Shown one piece after another: positions 18,315 to 31,335 of a stretch of DNA of 60,585 nt; position 1 is the first letter of the stretch, and each line of letters starts with the position of its first letter. Source of the DNA: Perkinsus olseni (Eukaryota; Perkinsozoa; Perkinsida; Perkinsidae); the NCBI GenBank assembly GCA_013115135.1, contig JABANP010000312.1, forward strand, positions 1-60,585. The letters are read 5' to 3'. Below the pieces are notes generated by a model. The model did not search any database, was not told where the DNA came from, and worked only from the letters and a program-made list of their open reading frames with translations. The translations under genes were made by a program, and so were the position numbers.

Positions 18315-19740
18315 TTAGACTAGATTGAGCAGAGCTGCCACAGCGGGCACCTGAAAATAGGAGAGTCGTTGCTGGTGCATATGGGTGGACTGTTGGGTCA
18401 GGGCAGATACCTCCGAAAAGATTTGGCGACCATCGTTGAAGGTCGCTTCAGCTGCAGAGGGTAGGGCGTGAGAGCGTTCGGAGGCGAGCGGTGCTGCGTC
18501 ATTCACGGAAGACAGAGACATCTGATTGGACGACGGTAGTTGAGCCCGCCGTAAGACGAGCAATTGCCCTCTACGCTGCGCTCTACTTTGGAATCTTTCC
18601 TTCCTAATGACTGGTGACCGTCATCCCCTTCAGGCCGGGCCTTCTCGGAACAGTATTAGTATAATGAATGTGTGATAGAAACACACCTCCTCCCTGCCTT
18701 CCTCTGTTCCTTCCTGGTGCTGGCTCTCTTTTAGACCTTCATATCTATCCTCCAACTCACGAAGCTGCCGTCGTAGCCTCACGTTCTGAAAGTTACCCCG
18801 GCATGACATACCAACGCATGCCCGAGTTGCCACCTCCTCTTCAACTCTGAGCATTTCCTTCTTTGTCTGCTCCTTCTTGGCTACCTCCATTCGTTCCAGT
18901 CTTCCCTCGAGGGCCTGCCGGTATAGCGACCGTCTAGCATACGCTCCCCTGGTGTATTCCTTCGGAGTTCCGTAGCAGGGAGTTGGGCATCTGTGACCTC
19001 ATTCTGCCTCAAGAGAGTTCCTTTCTCAGCCTTTGTCATAGACAGCTCACGCTTGAGTCGGTCGTATCTATGAATGCAACAGGAAGCTTGTGCGACGAAT
19101 AACTTGATACCCCTCCCGAGTAATCTCTCTCCTAGCAGCATCACTAGCCATGCTATCTATCATCGCCTGTGCTGCGGCCAACTGCACGGAGATCTCCGTA
19201 TTCTCTCTACACTTCCTGATGCACTGTGACATGCTGACCAAGTATTCCCTACTGGTCGGAGGAAACATTCATACTTGTCAAGCTCGTCCCTCATCGTCCG
19301 GGCCTTCTCAGCAGCGAACGAAGCCTACCAGGATAAATGCAGAGCATGTTCATCAAGTGTGAACGAGGCGAGCACCTGGCGCCGTAGGTCCATCAGCTGG
19401 ATTTCCAGCTGAGTTTTCGATGTCCTCAAATTGGATACCTCTTCCTTCAGCAATGCATAGTCAGCCGTTGTGACTGCAGAGCTCAGTTTGGCCTGGGATT
19501 TGGCACCGACCCTTTCAAGTATGATGATGACGCTCCGTCACCCGTCAGTGACGGAGCCTTTGTACATCCGCAGCCTCTATCCGTCGCACCAGCTCGCGTA
19601 TCCTGTCGTCCCTCTCCTTCTCTGTAATCTGTGTACCTTCGAACTGTAGATATACTATCCCTTGCCGAGATGGAACTGCCGTCGTCAAGTTTTTATCAAC
19701 GAAAGTCGACCTACATTCTACAGCAGGCGTCATATCTGTC
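18315..19740 (-). pseudogene. Fragmented coiled-coil protein gene
   Basis: Several minus-strand stretches encode heptad-like, Glu/Lys/Arg/Leu-rich helices: KEEVSNLRTSKTQLEIQ near 19400-19460, ITEKERDDRIRELVRRIEA near 19570-19640, RLRRQLRELEDRYEGLKES near 18720-18790 and KKEQTKKEMLRVEEEV near 18850-18890. They fall in different frames. Some junctions can be explained by short GT-AG introns, but at least two would need single-base shifts or introns below 30 nt. This is either a many-exon coiled-coil gene or a decaying one. The function is unknown; parts recur at 14650-15320. Confidence 0.45.
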
Positions 19741-20495
19741 TGGAAGTTCCCTCGGTTGCCATCAGGGCTACTGATCAGATACCTTGCGGGTGAACCTATG
19801 TTGAGCTCATGCAGGGTTATCTATCACCTGGCGAGGATATCCTCTGACACTCCAGCCGGGCGAGGGGAGGGAGGCCTGCCTCCTGGAGGCATCAGCAGAT
19901 TGCACACCCGTATGAGAGCTTCACCGAAGGAATGACTGGCTCTCAGCAATGCTCCTCGCTCATCTATAAGATCCTCAATTGCATTGACCTAGTCCGTGGA
20001 ACAGGCTCATCCAGTGGGCACACGCTACGCTACATCTTCCATCCAGCTTCCACTAAACAGTTCTGGCCGCTTCACGTGATACATATGCTCCAAGCCATTC
20101 CGTTGGATGCTTTGCATGAACTCGATAAATCGGTCACGGTAATTATGAGACTGGGCATCTGCATTTGACTATGACTCACTCGCCTTGAGGCATCACCTCT
20201 AGTAGATCGTAGATTATAAAATCTACCTGGGGAAAAGTTCAAACACGATTATCAAGTAAATGGCCCATAAACGACATCTTCTTAAATCCCAAGGTTTCCT
20301 CTGCACGGATCCATTGGGTTGTTGTCTGGGGCGGGGCAACTCAATACAGGATGATTCGCAAGGCAGTGGACCCTCCCGTGCACCTTGGCTATGGTTGGTC
20401 GGGAGGACTATCCCTCGATGTGCTGTAGACGTGTCCTCTCGGCATATTCTGAAGGCACCATCGAAGCTACATTCACCGTAAGCTCTCTATTCCCC
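19741..20495. other. Region with partial duplication, no gene called
   Basis: 19741-20070 matches 14990-15320. The remainder has only short frames. It may contain upstream exons of the coiled-coil gene. Confidence 0.4.
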
Positions 20496-21330
20496 CTACT
20501 CCTCACGTGACTTCTCTTTCTCGGTTGATGAATAAGTGGCACCGTAGTGTAGAAGTAAAGCTATCAAGTCATCTCGTGATTCCTGCGATGCGTAGGCCAG
20601 AGGCGATCTTTGGTATGAGTCTCTGAGTGAGGCCCATACTTTGCTCAGTAGTAGAGTGTTAACAGATGAGTACACGCAGTGGGCAGTCAGCCCCTCGGAC
20701 TGTCGACTCTTCAATATCATCTCTGTGATGCTCTTGGCAGCCTCTACATCGCTATTCAGAACAGCGTAGAAGAGCCCAGTTCGACCATGCCTGTCCGCAG
20801 CTTCTCTCAAACCTGGACGTAACTGGAAATTTTAAAGTGAGCAGTCACTACCGCTTGCCACAACGGAACCTGTAATATAAGCCGCGATATATTTGGGTTC
20901 CGGCAGCAACATGCCAAGTGAAATGAAGTGCGTTGAAGGGTGTCGCGAGCATCAATATTTGCTCGGAAACGGGACTGCAATAGCTTCGCGATTTCCATAT
21001 GGCCATATTCACAGCATATTAGGAGGGGAGTCCGACCTGATCAACGCCTATCTATCAAACTATCCCAAGTGTAAGCAAAATGCCTCGTTCCTCCGTTACC
21101 GATTCTATCTCTAGCTCCGATTTCTGCTCCAGCTGATGCTAGGATATTCACAATCGACAGAAGGCCCTACAATGGAGCTGCGTCCGTAAAGGTCCGTGTT
21201 GGATGGTACTTCTCGGCACGCGATATGCAAGGCAGTACTCCCTCTCGAGTTCCGACCTTGTACGAGCTCTTGCACTATGGTTGAGCTATCCTTCAACCTA
21301 CCGAGCACGCGCGAGACCCTCCTAGTCAAA
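20496..21330 (-). CDS. Ankyrin-repeat protein (exons; start not resolved)
   Basis: Minus-strand exons carry ankyrin consensus pieces in order: NSRGSTALHIACRE near 21240, IDARDTLQRTSFHLACCCRNPN near 20900-20960 in two segments, DRHGRTGLFYAVLNSDVEAA near 20740-20800 and SPLAYASQESRDDLIALLLHYGA near 20540-20610. The reading ends at TAG or TGA near 20496. Introns of about 60-80 nt separate the blocks (for example the donor after CACREVP region GTACCATCC). No ATG was found for the first exon, so the gene may extend upstream of 21330. Ankyrin stacks mediate protein contacts; the partner is unknown. Confidence 0.55.
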
Positions 21331-22119
21331 GTTCGTATGGCATACTGAAGCCGCTCACCTTGACTTCACTGCTTGGATGTTATCAGACGCCACAAGCACT
21401 AAGAAAGTGTCGATATCCTGCGCTGAACTATTGGTACGAGAGGGAAGCCCACGGCCGCTGTATCTGCTGTAGGATGGTCGCTGAGGTTAGAGTCGGAGTG
21501 CGTTCAGTTACTCAGGATATGGATTCGGAATCTCGTTTATCCCTCTCCAGTCATCGGAACAGCCGGGCAGTCCTCGTGTTGGACGGTGTTGGCTGTTGAC
21601 TCTCGTGATCCCACTGCTGGTTGCAGCACTTGGCATGTCGTAGTTCATTATCGGCGTAGAAGTTCTGTGGAAGCTTGTAGCGCGGAATCCAGAGAGCGAG
21701 AACAAACGTTGGTGAGCTGGGCCGACACGGTATGGCCGTGACGACTAAGAGCCTTGCACCCTGGATGTATGAATTGCGTCGAGACTGGTTCTGCTGATAC
21801 GTCCAACGTGGATTCCTACCGAGAGAACTGCGGGTCTGGAACCACTGATTATGCCAATCAGGGCAAGACTGGGGGCAACCAGCTACTCGGATAGACTGCT
21901 TCATCGTACGTAGACGACAAAATCGTACGTTACCAATAGGATGGAAGCTTCAAGGCGACGGCAATATCGAATACATCTCGAGTTCAACGATTCACTGCTC
22001 ATGATACCTCAGATCGAGGTCTGGCGAACTGATATGGTCCCCCAAAACTCCTTCCTGCGGTGTTAAGTCGCGAGATTCACGCAAACACGACGAATCACCG
22101 CTTCGATACACGTGGAAAC
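21331..22119. other. No gene recognised
   Basis: Minus-strand frames at 21551-21904 are long enough to notice but of low complexity and without homology. This stretch may hold the missing 5' exon of the ankyrin gene. Confidence 0.4.
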
Positions 22120-24076
22120 TCAAGTACACAATCGAGCAACACCCAGAGCTATTCTTGCCAGTTCAGATGGCTCATGTTTCCTAGCCTTCAAGCTTTGCAC
22201 CAACTTCGCAGCTAAGTTGTGAGGCATGTGAGGATACTGCCGGAAATCATCACCATCATCCAACCCTCTGGCAACGCCTCCGGCAACATCAGCCCATTGG
22301 TCACGATAGATATGCATTATGGAACTCAGCAAGAGGCTTATTTGTGTGGCCTCTAGTGTACTGCTCTCAGCGAGCAAACGCGGCAAACAGCGGTCCAGGA
22401 ACTTGATGGATAATTGGGATACTCTAGGCAGCAATGCACAGCCGCTCAGTATCGAAACGATATCATCAACTGTGAAGCACGGCAGTGGAAAAGACATCTG
22501 AAACAAATCTCGTAAGTCTCGAAGGCTATCCATGTTGGGTGGCGAGAGGAGGTGCTGTGAGTCTTAGTAAGACTCACCGGTTTGAGACTGTCTTACCATT
22601 CTGGGCAAGATAGCTTCGGTGACCAGAGAATAACTATCGGATTTCATCCACTCCCGGATGTCGATTAGCCTTCTATCATGGGCTTCCCCCACAGCTTGGC
22701 AAATGACAGCTGCATCCGCAGCAGCAAGCCGGCGAACTGGGCTCCGATACTGGATAACGGAAGTCGGAGAGCGAACACATCGGTTCGCCTGAAACTTACT
22801 AGATAGCCGATCAATGCCGCGAAGAGTCGGGCCTCTTCCCGGTGCGGTGATGATGTCAAAGATACCGTAGATCGTTGCTTGGTGGTGATGCTGGCTAGTA
22901 GCGTTATAATATTACGATGGCTGATAAGCTGGTGGCTACTGCTTCCCTGCTCTTGTACTTTAGCTCGTTGAGAAAGCCTATCAACTATGGCTGCGTAAAG
23001 TGCTGCATTGATGTAGCCAGCAGTGCTGCATGCACTCGAGTATCGAGTAATGAACTGAGACGAGGAGAGTGTAGTAAGCAGCAGTCGATCATGCTGGTAG
23101 ATACTTCAAAATCCACCCTATCACAGCGGAAGTCCTGCACTGCCATGGAATGTAATGCCTCCATCTCAACAGAATGGAAATGCTTCCTTGCCGCAGGGAC
23201 ATTAGCTAGCAGTTCAACACTCCTAAGCAACTCCTTACGCGGTACCTGATGAGAGCCACAGATGCCCATCAACCATGGGTTATTCAGCTCGGGCGGAGGC
23301 GGCTCAGTCAAGTATCCAACGATACATCCACCGATACAGAAGTCGCACTCACGGAACGTCTCCTTGTGACTAGCTGGTGAACGAGGTCTATGCCAGACGT
23401 GGAAGTACTTGCAGCGATATGCCTAGGTATGGTGTAGGTGAGCATGCTATAGGCACGGTGGCTGCGTCATCGAGAAAAAACTGTTCGATGTAATCATCAA
23501 TGGCGAAACCGACTGACTGCCCATGATCCAAGCACTGGAGGAGCATAGTCCCATCAATCTAGCCACCAAACGGAATGCTTTCCGATTAACGTTCTGAAAC
23601 TCCCTGCCAACAGTCAAAACCATAGCTTGAACCGTTTCCGCTCGGCTGCCTGATGAGTAACAAGTGGGCGAGTATGCGGGAGAATGGCGCTGATGATGAC
23701 CTCAGCCTCCTTACGTCCTCAGCCTCCAACATTTTCATCCCTCGTCGGAAGCAGTCTTGCTGCTTCCCTCTCCGCATCCACCCCAGTAGCCTCGTCAAAC
23801 TCTCGAACTAATCAGAATAATTGAGAATATCGGCAGAGAACCACGCTATACGCTAAAGACATGAATGGTGCGACGTCTCAATGCCGCAGCGGACTCAGAA
23901 CTACCATCAAGCTTCGGTGCTAATGACTCAACATTCATGAGGTTGAAGGATTCAGCCGAGTCTTTGAGCCTCTCCATTGCGGCCTCTCTTCTACAAGCAC
24001 TTCGACGATTCAAATAGAAAACCGGCATCGATGCCAACCAAACAATAGGAAATGTCCGTGATATAGCACGGGACAC
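22120..24076 (-). CDS. Alpha-helical repeat protein, FASTK/RAP- or HPR-like (tentative)
   Basis: Open minus-strand exons at 23846-24076, 23586-23798, 22985-23311, 22665-22859 and 22120-22533 share a style: amphipathic helices of about 35 residues with motifs such as ELARIALGVARL, ISLLLSSIMHIYRDQW and ELLRSVELLANVPAA. Heptatricopeptide/RAP-type organellar RNA-binding proteins of alveolates look like this. The first exon (MSRAISRTFPIVWLASM) is basic and hydrophobic, compatible with a mitochondrial presequence. The exon joins were not proven and no RAP domain was seen, so both family and continuity are tentative. Confidence 0.4.
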
Positions 24077-24558
24077 TGAGAGAACGGAACCCTTTCCAGC
24101 AGTAGCTCATCCTAGTTTGGTATGCTCCCTACCACTCCCTGCCAGAACTGGTTCCATTACTGCATGCGCTGCAGCTGCAGTGATGGCTACCACTCCCGAC
24201 GCTTGAGCTGCTGACAGGAACAGCTCCAGTGGGGTTTTCTCGTGAATTTCCCTGTGTCGCAGATTGACAGCCATTAGCAGGCTAACACCTCATCTAAAGG
24301 TTAGGTATGATGATCATCTTCATCACCCCCTAGGCCCCTGTTTTTACGTTACGGTAGCACAACACAACATTACCCGAGGCGCTACCTGCTATAAGTGAAT
24401 ACGTTATTGTTGAAACAATCGTTAACAAGATAATGATTATCGTGGCGACGAGAAGGGGAGGGAAAACTTAGTCGATGATAATGGTGATGTCCATATTGCA
24501 TCATAATAAAGGTAAATAATGATACTCTCATCAGCAGCGTCACTGCTGTTCCAGCTCC
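24077..24558. other. Intergenic region
   Basis: AT-richer DNA with CAT/GAT-rich stretches between two minus-strand genes. No RNA gene or repeat unit recognised. Confidence 0.5.
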
Positions 24559-27500
24559 TCATCCTTGCAATGCGGGTACAATATTATGGACCAATACTCT
24601 AGCTGCCATTGTACGATTACCGGTCTGTACATGCAGCGTGGCTAGATTGTATGCTGCTGCTAGGCGTACATACTCCACCTCATCCTCTACCTCATCACGC
24701 CGAGTCGCCTTCTGAATGATGGTCAATGCTTGTCTATATAGTCTATCAGCTAAATGGAAGACTGATAATTGATGCCAGAGTCTGCCTTGGTTATAAGCTA
24801 TCTCAGCCTTAGCCAACACCTCCGATACACCCTGCTGTTCAAGTCGAAGCTTCTCATACAACTGGAACACCGCCAGACCTGAGACAGACAGGAATGACGC
24901 TGGTAGTGTTAGGGTATTCTAAAGGCACTGTTACCTTTAGTAATGGTAAGCTGCCTGTCATAGGTTACACGGGATATGGACATCGTAATGAGGGATGCTG
25001 TGAGCAATAGGGCTGGGTAGGGGTCATTGGGACGTAGCCTCATGGCACGGTAATACTCTCTGACGCTATAACGATGCCTAGTGAGGGATAACAAAGTGTA
25101 AGCGGGCTCATCAATAAAAGGGGGAGTATTACGTCTGAGCCAGGGTACTCAGGTGTCCAAGTATGAGTGTATACTCATACACTTGAGGGTACTTGATGGC
25201 CTGTCTGATGAGCCATGCTCGTTGGTCTATAAATTCAAGCTGATCTGGCTTGGTCCCTCTCCGCATCGTGGTTTTGCCCTTAACCTCGTCAGAATGCATG
25301 GAAAATCCCTGAGCAAGACGATATGAGAAGCAGCTAATAACCAGCATCACAAGCAGCAGCAGCTGCTGAAGCTCCGATGAACAGCAGAGCCGGCGTCCAA
25401 CCTACTGATTCCTCATCTCCTGCTGCAATATCGTAGAACATCAACTTGGAAAGGTAACTTAATGTACGCGATAGAGTGGGGTAGTCCTTATCATGAGCAT
25501 TATTCACAGCCTAACAACAACAGCAGCAGCAGCAGCAGCGTCGACATCTTAGATCAGATCAGTCGTCAGCAGCCGTGTCATCCTCTCACTTTCTGTCGGA
25601 GGTATTTGAATACAACCTTCCTCATACGAGCCTTGATGGCTAGGTTGAAGCTGGTCTTCTCTAGCCGTGATATATGATCCGATCCTCCCCCACCACCAGC
25701 ATGATCAGCCGACTGTGTTGCTCCTTCTGCTGCTGTACCTGTTTCGCCTCCACTACTGCTAGACCACCTTTTACGGCGGGCATGGAGGACCTGTTGGAGG
25801 GTTACTCCTGACAATCCCGCCCCAGGACCCATTCTCGCTCACCGTCTCAATTATCTCAACGGCTTCCTGCTCTCTACCGACTAGATGGCATACATAGGAA
25901 CCCTTAACGATGAAGTCGATTAATGCCTTGTCTCCAAACAGATCATCTATGCCTAGTAGCTGCATCTCCTTCTTGATACGAGGCAGGGCGGGCTGAATAG
26001 TAGTAGCTTAGTAACAATAGAAGACCGTTACACCTGCCGTGGCGATTACCATTCCGTCCTTAGCCTTGGCCTCAGTCACCACTCTAGGGTCGTCCCTTCC
26101 AAAGTTGATAAGCGGCGTTGTTTCACTCTGTTGCTGTTTAGGTGTAGAGCCTCCTCCCTTACGGCTCCCCTTCTTAGTAGGGCTCATAGGATGGCTACCA
26201 CCAGCACCTCCCGTCGTGAAGTACTGTGGATATTGGCTTCTGCGATACTGAGGGAGGACAATCATCATGACTGAGGTAGACAGTACATGGACACTTCATC
26301 ACCCTCACAGCACGCTGGTTATCCAACTCACAATCCCTCATCAGACTTATCCATGCCGAGGCGAATCTAGCAGCGGCACAACGGAGATGAGGGTATGATC
26401 GTACCGTTAGTAAGCTCCCTACTTCAACCTCTTATCCTGCACTTCCGGTGGTACCTCCAGGGAGGCATCCCTGTTCACATCTAATTCATCACTATCCAAT
26501 ATTGCTATCAAAGCGTTGTATCTGATAGATGCATCAATCACCACTAACCATCAGGGAGGGAGTATCATTACGCTGTCTTCCTCTCCTTAGTACTATGAGC
26601 CCTAGGCTTCTACACATTAATAAATCTTCATAGCTCAAACTCTCCAACAAGAGTCTATCAGCATCAGCACTCCTGCCAAGTCTACGCCATATGTCGGATA
26701 GCTGTACCAGTACCTGATCCGAAAACTGGTGATTGAGCTGCGGGAGGAGTGGTATCAGTACAGTAGGATCGTTCTGTTGCTGAGATACAGTAGTCGAAGT
26801 AGCATCTCTTCCGTCATCCTGTGACAGCTTCGCCGCATTGATAGCTTTGGTCTCCACTGCCCTCTCCAGATATTTACCAGCATTCTCAATATCACCAAGG
26901 GCGTAATAATAACTGAAGGAGGAGTCAGACCCAGTTTATGATGCCCGTGCGCTTCTTTTGGTATTACTTTCCTATCCTCCCACACAACGTCTTAGCGTGT
27001 ACTGGGTCTATAACCTTCCCAGGCTGTGCTAAAGCTACTAACAACTCTAATGCCTCTTCAGTATGGCCATTATCATGCATAGCATCAGCCAATTGAAGAT
27101 GAAGATCCTCCAATCCAGTAGGGCTACGACCTACACCACGACCACCATACCACAATGCTATCAGCACTACTACAACTAGATACGATGCCCCTCTCATTAC
27201 CACCACTGTCCTCCATCTCTTGTGCTGCTGCCATCAGCAGTACTCCACAGCATGCCTTAGCCAGTACACTAGCGGCTACAGTTGGTTCTTGTTTACTCAG
27301 TGCTAATGCCTCTTCGGTTGTTCTGGCAGTACCAGAGGATCGTCGACCTACTGCACCTGTGTCAAAGGAAGATGCTGTTGATGTAATTTATACTGATATT
27401 TATCACTACCTATCTGGGCATGATGATAGGCCTCTGCAACACCAAGTTTAACGACTAAATCTATCGGTTGAACACTGAGGGCTGTGACTAGCGCTTGCTG

Positions 27501-28998
27501 GTCATCTGTTGGTACGGTAGATGGTAGTAGGAATTTACCAAGTATGCTGCGGCACTTGCCATACTCTCTCAGGTCTATGTATCTGATATGATCGCCGATG
27601 ATGCTAGAGGCAGCACGGAATCATTGTGTCCCTCGTCCTACACCTCACAGAGCATGTTCATCAGATCAGCGTCCCGTGGAGGTGTTGGCTGCTGTTCAGC
27701 AGTTCCGCTTCCGATTTCAGGATGGCTCACACCACCATCAGCATCTACCCCTAGGCATACCTCCAATACACGAGCTGTAGCTGGCTTGTCTGCTTGCAGG
27801 TAGAGGGCCTTCGATAACATACGCCCAATAACTGAGATAGATGTCGCTGATGCTACTTTCGAGTACTACGCTACGTGTTACAGTACCTAGATCTCCAGGA
27901 TGCATCTCAAAGAGCATTTGCAAGTAACGTGCTGCCCTCCCATAGCGCTTTATCTGATCAACGATATCCCTATCTCAGTCACGTATCACCTCCGAGCTGC
28001 TAACCGACCTTCATAAAGCAATCAGCCATATCCCATAATACTGACTTAGCCTCATCAGTGCCTTCTTCCTGCATAGACCTCCAACATCTATGGAAGCAGT
28101 ATCTAGCACGGACAACACGTGATACAAGGTCGCGTTCGTTTGCCTTCAGATGAGTGTAGTAACACTCTCATTGTTATTACGCTGCCTGAGTGTAGTTTCC
28201 TAGCTCATCTCTCGATCTCTCGGCTAACCTCTTCCACAGCTGAGTATCCCCGGGAGTTAGATGTGCTGCCGCTAACAGTACCTACCATCCTAGACATTCA
28301 TCGTCCATTCCATGCTGACCCTAACGACCTCTAGAGCTTTCTTAGCATCCCCCATTTCCTCGTAGATCAGACCCAACGTCAGGAATGGATCAGGTACGCC
28401 TGGCCCTAGGCGGATAGCTTCCTGACAACCACAAAGAGTCGTGCCTGCTACTGCTGCCACCGCTGTTACTTTCAGATCATCAATAGCAGTCTCGTAATCT
28501 CGCTTAAGGAAGGCGTTATTGGCCTGACCGAGCATCTCCCTGACCTCTGGGCTAACTTTCTTGGATGGTCCAGAGGCGACTGTCGGGCGTTTATGTTTCT
28601 TCGGCTTGAGACTGAGTACATCCGTACCATCTTACGGGACTGCCACTGCCACTGCACTACCCTTTAGCCCTTCTTTCGCGCAGCTTCTTACGACGTCTCC
28701 TTCTATGACGTGCTTTGCTCTTCAGGAATTGGCTTGCATTATTGCTCATTAGCAGATCATCAAGATCGGAGGAGTCATAGGAAGATAGACCACTTGAGTC
28801 AGCATCAACGTCACCTTCATCTTCATAATCTTCATCATCATCATCACCATCAGTTAGCCAGGAAGACATCTCCCCTTCGCTTCCAATCCCTGGTATACCT
28901 TCACCTGCCATTGAAGCATAACCAGTGCGCATAACCACAGTACATAGCAGAGCGAGGACGAATACTCGACCTAAGCATAACCCCCTGCTACCTCCCAT
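24559..28998 (-). CDS. GTF3C3: General transcription factor IIIC subunit 3 (Tfc4-like TPR protein), many exons
   Basis: This subunit of TFIIIC binds the tRNA A/B boxes indirectly and recruits TFIIIB, and so RNA polymerase III. Order seen on the minus strand: an acidic N-terminus (DGDDDDEDYEDEGDVDADSS), a basic stretch (RHRRRRRKKLRERRAKG), then MLGQANNAFLKRDYETAIDD joining EAIRLGPGVPDPFLTLGLIY, the classic first TPR of Tfc4. More TPR exons follow (LSDIWRRLGRSADADRLLLE, ADAMHDNGHTEEALELLVAL). The C-terminal YNQGRLWHQLSVFHLADRLY then AAAYNLATLHVQTGNRTMAA matches the end of human GTF3C3. Introns are about 45-70 nt. The start is uncertain: an ATG at 28998 gives a signal-like leader, while one near 28915 (MAGEGIPG) is more natural for a nuclear protein. 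Confidence 0.8.
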
Positions 28999-29095
28999 CT
29001 CCACATCTGACCCGCCCGCCGCCGCGGCAGTACTCTGATCATAATAATATCAATAACGCAGGAAATCTCGGACAGCTCAGTATGAGGCCAACTCA

Positions 29096-29524
29096 TTAAT
29101 ACGGCTGTAATAGGACGTTATTGCCCCGGCACGATGTTATTACTTTACGAGATCTCTTCTGCTTTCTCATGCCACTCATTATCCGCTCCTCGGCCTCCTC
29201 TGCTCGCTCTGCCAATGGTATGAAATCTTGTAGGTTAACCTCAGGCTCCCCATGATAAAGAGTGTCCAAATCCATGCCCTCAGGGGGTGTCATGGCCTGT
29301 GCTGCAGCTAGTGCTGCTACAGGCATAGAGCCTCCTTGTGCTCCAGTAGCATCACCTCTCACTAGTGGATGTGCAGTACTACTAGATGAAGAAGACGACG
29401 AGGACATGAGGGCAATAAACTCTCTAATACCACACCATCACTACTAGCCTGCCGTTATCCCAACTCAATATTCATCACACCGCGGATACTGCTGCTGCTG
29501 CATGAGGAGGAGGAGGAATGGCAT
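29096..29524 (-). CDS. Small acidic/basic protein, unknown
   Basis: A proposed model has ATG at 29522-29524 (MPFLLLLMQQQQ), a 57-nt GT-AG intron, an exon with REFIALMSSSSSSSS and DLDTLYHGEPEVNLQDFIPL then a basic KQKRSRK end, and a 37-nt intron before the last two codons. The second exon alone has its own ATG at 29407, so the first exon may be untranslated. No family recognised. It lies just upstream of GTF3C3 on the same strand. Confidence 0.4.
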
Positions 29525-30079
29525 TATCACCTGTTCGGCCGGTATTTCTATGAATATATTTGTGTTGAAGCTACCCAATCGAAGTGAAACCCGACCAACT
29601 TAGCGATCTGAACATGTGGGAACTGCAGCGTAGACATGCTGATGCGTCACTTGCGTCATCAACTGCCGCCTGCCGAGAAAGAGTAGCCCCGATAGACTCG
29701 GCTCCGGCCAAGAGGTGGGACTGGTATGAGTCTTCCACGTCAGGGTCCCCAACATACCATCTTAACTCATAACATATGCCAGTTCGATCTTCCTGAATGG
29801 GGCATGCTCTAGATGCCTACTGGTACGCAACGCTTTTGTGGATATTTGAAGCTTGCAGGCTGCGGATTAGAAGAGACCATCCTCGAGAGGGTGGTACAGA
29901 TCAACCTCGGAGCATCATCAGCCGAAGGTCGATAAAATACACTGGGGTCGGGAACGAAAGATGCTTGGTCCAGGTTTTGGACTTTGCTAAAATCCGGACG
30001 AGGTAAAACCATGCCACAAGCATGATAGTGTTATTAGAACAAAAAAATGAGCTTCAACATATGACCAGAAATGCGACGA
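29525..30079. other. Spacer with a diverged duplicate of 31150-31335
   Basis: 29930-30070 resembles 31190-31330 (shared GGACTTTGCT/AGACTTTGCT and CGCTTTGG blocks), so the 3' flank was duplicated together with the secreted-protein gene. No gene of its own seen. Confidence 0.5.
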
Positions 30080-30084
30080 GTCGC

Positions 30085-30840
30085 TTTGGGGTGGTCAGCT
30101 ATACAGAATGCCTACCGCGATATGATAGACACCGGCTACATGACCCTTGAGAGAACGACGATTCGCCTCGAAGACGACATCAAATTCCCAACCATCCTTC
30201 ACCCTATTAATTTGAGCTTGAATATCAAACCTGTATCTTCTCCATCAAGGCTCACACTTGGCGCGAAGTAATACAAATTCATTCCATTCCTATCAGCTGC
30301 ACCCTCGATATACTGCCGCCCGGTGTTACTCTTCGTACCATCGGGATGGTGAGCGCTAGTTATAGCTGGTATACTAGTATGGACATATCCAAAGGAGTTG
30401 ATATCGAATAGATCATCGCCAGGTGCAGGGTTCCAGCGGAACTTGAAGCCAGGGTATTCCTTCAACATATGAACCCAACCACTAGTCTCCACAGTGACCT
30501 TGGCCGGCTCCATAGTATCTGCTTCAACTACGTTTAGTTGAACTTTCATGTCACCATAGTGGTCGGGGTCAGTGGTCTTGAATATGATACCAGTGCTATT
30601 TTGGTAGAACCCATCCGAGTTACGTCCATACATATTGTAGAGACAACAAGAAGACGCACCAATATTGCCGCCCTTTACTAGTCCAGGCCCACCTTGGCAA
30701 TTGGCAGGAAAATCAGCAGTAACAGACAGCTCGTCGGTAGAGAGAGCGGAGAAGAGTGAGTAGGCAAATAAAAGAAGGAGGATCTGATAGACCTGGTTGC
30801 GTTAGGAGGCGAGGGATGGCGAGCAAGTATGCAGGGATGC
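30085..30840 (-). pseudogene. Broken copy of the secreted-protein paralogue at 31336-32061
   Basis: The open part (30199-30750) encodes a signal-like LLLLFAYSLFSALSTDEL, then CQGGPG, HMLKEYPG, GMNLYYFAPSVS and related blocks that align with the neighbouring gene. Two lesions are visible. Upstream of the signal peptide the frame reads TAA and has no ATG where the neighbour has MARRC. Near 30200 a single-base shift puts the C-terminal block (NRVKDGWEFDVVF) in another frame after FKLKLIG-stop. An undetected upstream exon could rescue the first lesion but not the second. Confidence 0.7.
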
Positions 30841-31335
30841 ATGGATAGGGTATAAAGCAGCGTATGGGCTGAACGACACATGGGACGGCCGTATTAGACG
30901 ACGATAACCGAGAGACACTGCATAGAGATTTCTCTCAATGAGAAGACTATCGTGCGACCTACTACGCATGCCTAACGACGCTACAATAGAAAAGAACAAG
31001 GCTTCGGAGCTCCAAGATGCTAAGTTAGCATTGCTAACTGACAGGAATTCCTGCAACACGACGCCCTCGAACGTAGATGGGACTACGACGTGCAGATGAC
31101 ACGAAGACAAAGGACGGGAGCCTCCCGTCGGGAAGCCGGTGAAAAAGACCCTACGAAGCTAACCATCGGCTAGCGCCTCGACAGCATACTGTCGAGGTCA
31201 AGAACAAGGGCCGTGCGTTCCAGACTTTGCTGAAACTCGGATGGTGTACTACCATACCGCTAGCACGGGTTTACTATGGGAGCAGAAGAAATGAAGCTCC
31301 TAAGATCAGAATTGGGGCGCATCGCTTTGGTGAAG

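Larger units (their letters stand above)
15450..18560. repeat. Segmental duplication, right copy
   Basis: Same order and orientation as 11351-14890: POT fragment, upstream noncoding block, cysteine-rich gene, 3' flank. The coding exons of the cysteine-rich genes are better conserved than the noncoding DNA around them. Confidence 0.85.
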
